From Galdieria partita (Eukaryota > Rhodophyta > Bangiophyceae > Galdieriales > Galdieriaceae): a DNA stretch of 64,000 nucleotides. The translations under genes and the position numbers were made by a program. Positions 61,898 through 64,000 of the stretch are shown here, one piece after another. Position 1 is the first letter of the stretch, and each line of letters starts with the position of its first letter. The stretch is from the NCBI GenBank assembly GCA_025991245.1, contig BQMJ01000016.1:124001-188000 (forward strand), written 5' to 3'. The notes below the pieces were generated by a model. The model saw nothing but the letters and a program-made list of their open reading frames with translations. It was not told the DNA's origin and did no database searches.

Positions 61898-62944
61898 CAG
61901 ATAACCTCAAGAACCATATTTTGGAACTGTTTCTTGAAGAAATGCAATTTCATAGATAAGATGCTCTGCAAGTATAACTCGATTGCAACCAAGCGAAAAA
62001 CATTCTTCAGGTAAGAAACGATAGCATTTATCACGTCTAGTAAATCCTTCCTTGTAAAAAGAAGCCCATAAATGTGTATTGTGTTCAAAACTTCAATCAA
62101 CAAATAACAAAGAAGTGAAAATCTCACAATCAATTCCATGTTATACCAGGAAAAACCAAAAGCATTCCTTACCAATGCCTCTCCAAAATGAGTTCATCAA
62201 TGGACTGAAAGCTTTGTCGTGGTAAAAATGAAACAGAATCGTTTCTAAAAGGAAGCAAATCCTCAAAAGTTTTCTTCCATCGGGGATCGAAACCCAAAAC
62301 ACCAAGAAAAGGAATCTCGTTAGGAATAGAAAGTAACTTCCCAGTCACAACATTGGCAACATTTAGAATAACTTGGTTTGGAATATTCTTCAAGTAAATG
62401 AGAACAAGATCGTGACTTGCTGTTGTTTCAGTTTGTGTTGCATAAGGAAGACAGAGCAATTGACAGCAATTGTACCAAAGTTGTTGAGTCAACGAATCTT
62501 CCTCAATCTCTGTCAAAAGGAATAAATTGAACGGCGAAACTTGGTTCCTATGCTTCCATAGACTCTCATCCGTCGTAAGAACTGCCGTTCGAAGACCATA
62601 TATAGTATCCCTATTCAACGAGTCCAGCTAAACTAACTTAAAGTTTTCTTGAAGAATGCCTACGAAGGAAATCTTTCCTTGTGTTGAAAGCGATTCCACC
62701 TCGATAATCCAGAAACTTGTAGAAAGCACGAGTCTTTTACTGACAACTCAGGAGTGACGCTCAGAAACTCACTGCATTCATACAAGGCACATATACCGGA
62801 GCAACCCTTCTCGGCAATACTATCTAGACAAGTATAAAATATTTTAAGATTTAAAATGAACAACTGCATACCTAAATTTTCATATTGACCTTTTAAAAGT
62901 AAGTTGGAAAGGTCAAGTCCGTGCAATATCCATACGATACTCAT
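61898..62944 (-). CDS. Hypothetical multi-exon gene, 3' end uncertain
   Basis: Supported exons: 62944-62872, 62823-62700 and 62610 to about 62171, with introns of 48 and 89 nt. No family recognised. The joined protein has CSGICALYECSEFLSV, LRTAVLTTDESLW, QLWYNCCQLLCLPYATQ and FLGVLGFDPRWKKTFEDLLP. After GTAAGG near 62170 the gene continues across a ~120-nt intron or through another small exon to an end near 61900; two reading frames are open there, and I cannot choose between them. Confidence 0.5.
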
Positions 62945-62976
62945 ATTTTAGATGATTTTAGAGTGAGAGACTGAAG

Positions 62977-64000
62977 ATGATGGCATCAACTGTTGAAGGA
63001 CCGGAAGACTCCCTTGACGAAAATACTGCACAGTTGTCCACAAACGACTTGGAAACCCACATTCTTCTAGAAACAGATTCCTCACCATCCTTACAAGGCA
63101 ACTTGGGAGTAAGGAGAGCACAGAAAAAACTCCTAGTAGCTACCGTCCTTTGTGCCTCTTTTATGTTTGCGGAAATATTGGGAGGGTACTTGGCAGGTTC
63201 ATTGGCAATAATGACTGATGCCGCGCATTTACTTTCGGACTTTGCAAGTTTTGTTATATCTTTGGTCGCCCTACATCTTTCAAAACGACCTGGAAGTACC
63301 ACCATGAGTTTTGGTTATGCAAGAGCTGAAGTTATCGGTGCCTTTGTGAGTATTCTGTTAATATGGTAATACTTTGTCGTATACATTGCTTTCTTAGTCA
63401 CTCAATGAGGTTATTTGAAAGGTCTCTTTCCGGCATTCTTCTTGTGGAGGCTACGAGACGTATTATGAAGCCTCAACCAGTAGATGGCCTTCTCATGAGT
63501 GCTGTTGCTTTGATTGGATTAGTCGTCAATCTTATCATGGGTTTAGTATTGGTATGAATTAGGATTATTTATATTTATGAACGAATATTCATTTCGTCTT
63601 GTGTTAGGGACACAAACACGAACATTCCCATCATAGTAACAATAAGCGTAATAGTAACAGTCACAAGGAGGAACAACAGCCTCTCTTGGTGGAACATAAA
63701 CACAACGAAGATAGACATTCAGATATGTCTTCAGAGCACAGTCATGAAAATTCTTTTCATAGTCAACACCATGAACAGCCAAATGTGAATGTCACAGCAG
63801 CTTATATTCATGTGCTTGGCGATGCCATTCAGAGTTTGGGAGTTTTGTTTGCAGCTTTACTTATTTGGTTTTTTCCAAATATGCAAGTTGCAGATCCTTT
63901 ATGTACATTTCTATTTACATTTATAGTATTATTTACTACTTTTCGATTGATTGGAAATACTTTAAATGTTCTCATGGAAGGGACTCCACCAGGAATCAAT
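62977..64000 (+). CDS. CDF zinc transporter (ZnT/ZRC1/MTP type), 3' part outside window
   Basis: Exons 62977-63365, 63422-63551 and 63608 to beyond 64000, with 56-nt introns; 346 residues visible. TM1-TM6 are present: LVATVLCASFMFAEILGGYL, LAIMTDAAHLLSDFASFVIS with the metal-site HxxxD, FGYARAEVIGAF, and AYIHVLGDAIQSLGVLFAAL with the second HxxxD. A His-rich loop (GHKHEHSHHSN and later HSHENSFHSQHH) lies between TM4 and TM5 and starts exactly at exon 3. These His/Asp sites fit a Zn exporter or vacuolar sequestering transporter. It is cut by the window end. Confidence 0.93.

Overview
The window reads as nuclear DNA of a compact unicellular eukaryote, most likely a cyanidiophyte red alga of the Galdieria type. 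Genes on both strands are separated by tens to a few hundred bases. I resolved about 90 introns by joining reading frames at GT..AG borders; nearly all are 39-90 nt. Gene content is eukaryotic (REV3, PMS2, exportin-2, PRMT1, glucosidase I, BAR proteins) with plastid-lineage genes (DUF2854, a GluTR-binding-protein-like FMN barrel with DUF2470, a plastid-type FMN phosphatase, CCT and RWP-RK regulators). A sugar-transporter family protein and a beta-mannosidase fit the heterotrophic habit of Galdieria. The assignment is inference. No transposons, LTR elements, viral remnants, rRNA, tRNA or CRISPR arrays were recognised.

Layout. 1-6129: pantothenate kinase 3' end, a SERBP1/Stm1-like RNA-binding protein, a mitochondrial PDK/BCKDK-type kinase, a DUF2854 membrane protein, a two-S1-domain protein and a CCT protein. 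7027-15165: a carbohydrate-flavoured block with a sugar transporter diverging from a beta-mannosidase, an RWP-RK-like protein, a Gfo/Idh/MocA oxidoreductase and a GID4 homologue. 15239-23331: PMS2 and REV3, whose coding ends overlap tail to tail, then an MPDU1-like PQ-loop protein. 23499-30472: an importin-13/transportin-3 type receptor, a RING-H2 protein, a VOC protein, a GNAT acetyltransferase and a Maf nucleotide pyrophosphatase. 30473-31871 has no convincing gene.

31872-41973: amino-acid permease, FMC1-like factor, an unidentified four-exon gene, a complete eight-exon sestrin, a second VOC protein, a glycine-rich membrane protein, PRMT1, a 64-residue HMG/YABBY-like protein diverging from linker histone H1, and a hypothetical protein. 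41996-51090: agmatine deiminase, AATF/BFR2, a hypothetical protein, the 12-exon exportin-2 gene, and the FMN-barrel protein. 51123-64000: FMN-phosphatase-like HAD protein, two neighbouring BAR-type proteins, an aldo-keto reductase, ER glucosidase I, an ATP synthase e-like protein, a ZGRF1/Mte1-type DUF2439 protein, a targeted peroxiredoxin, a hypothetical protein and the 5' part of a CDF zinc transporter.

Exon borders come from frame continuity, GT..AG sites and remembered family alignments, not from transcripts. Protein lengths are those of the spliced models. For minus-strand genes exons are listed in transcript order.
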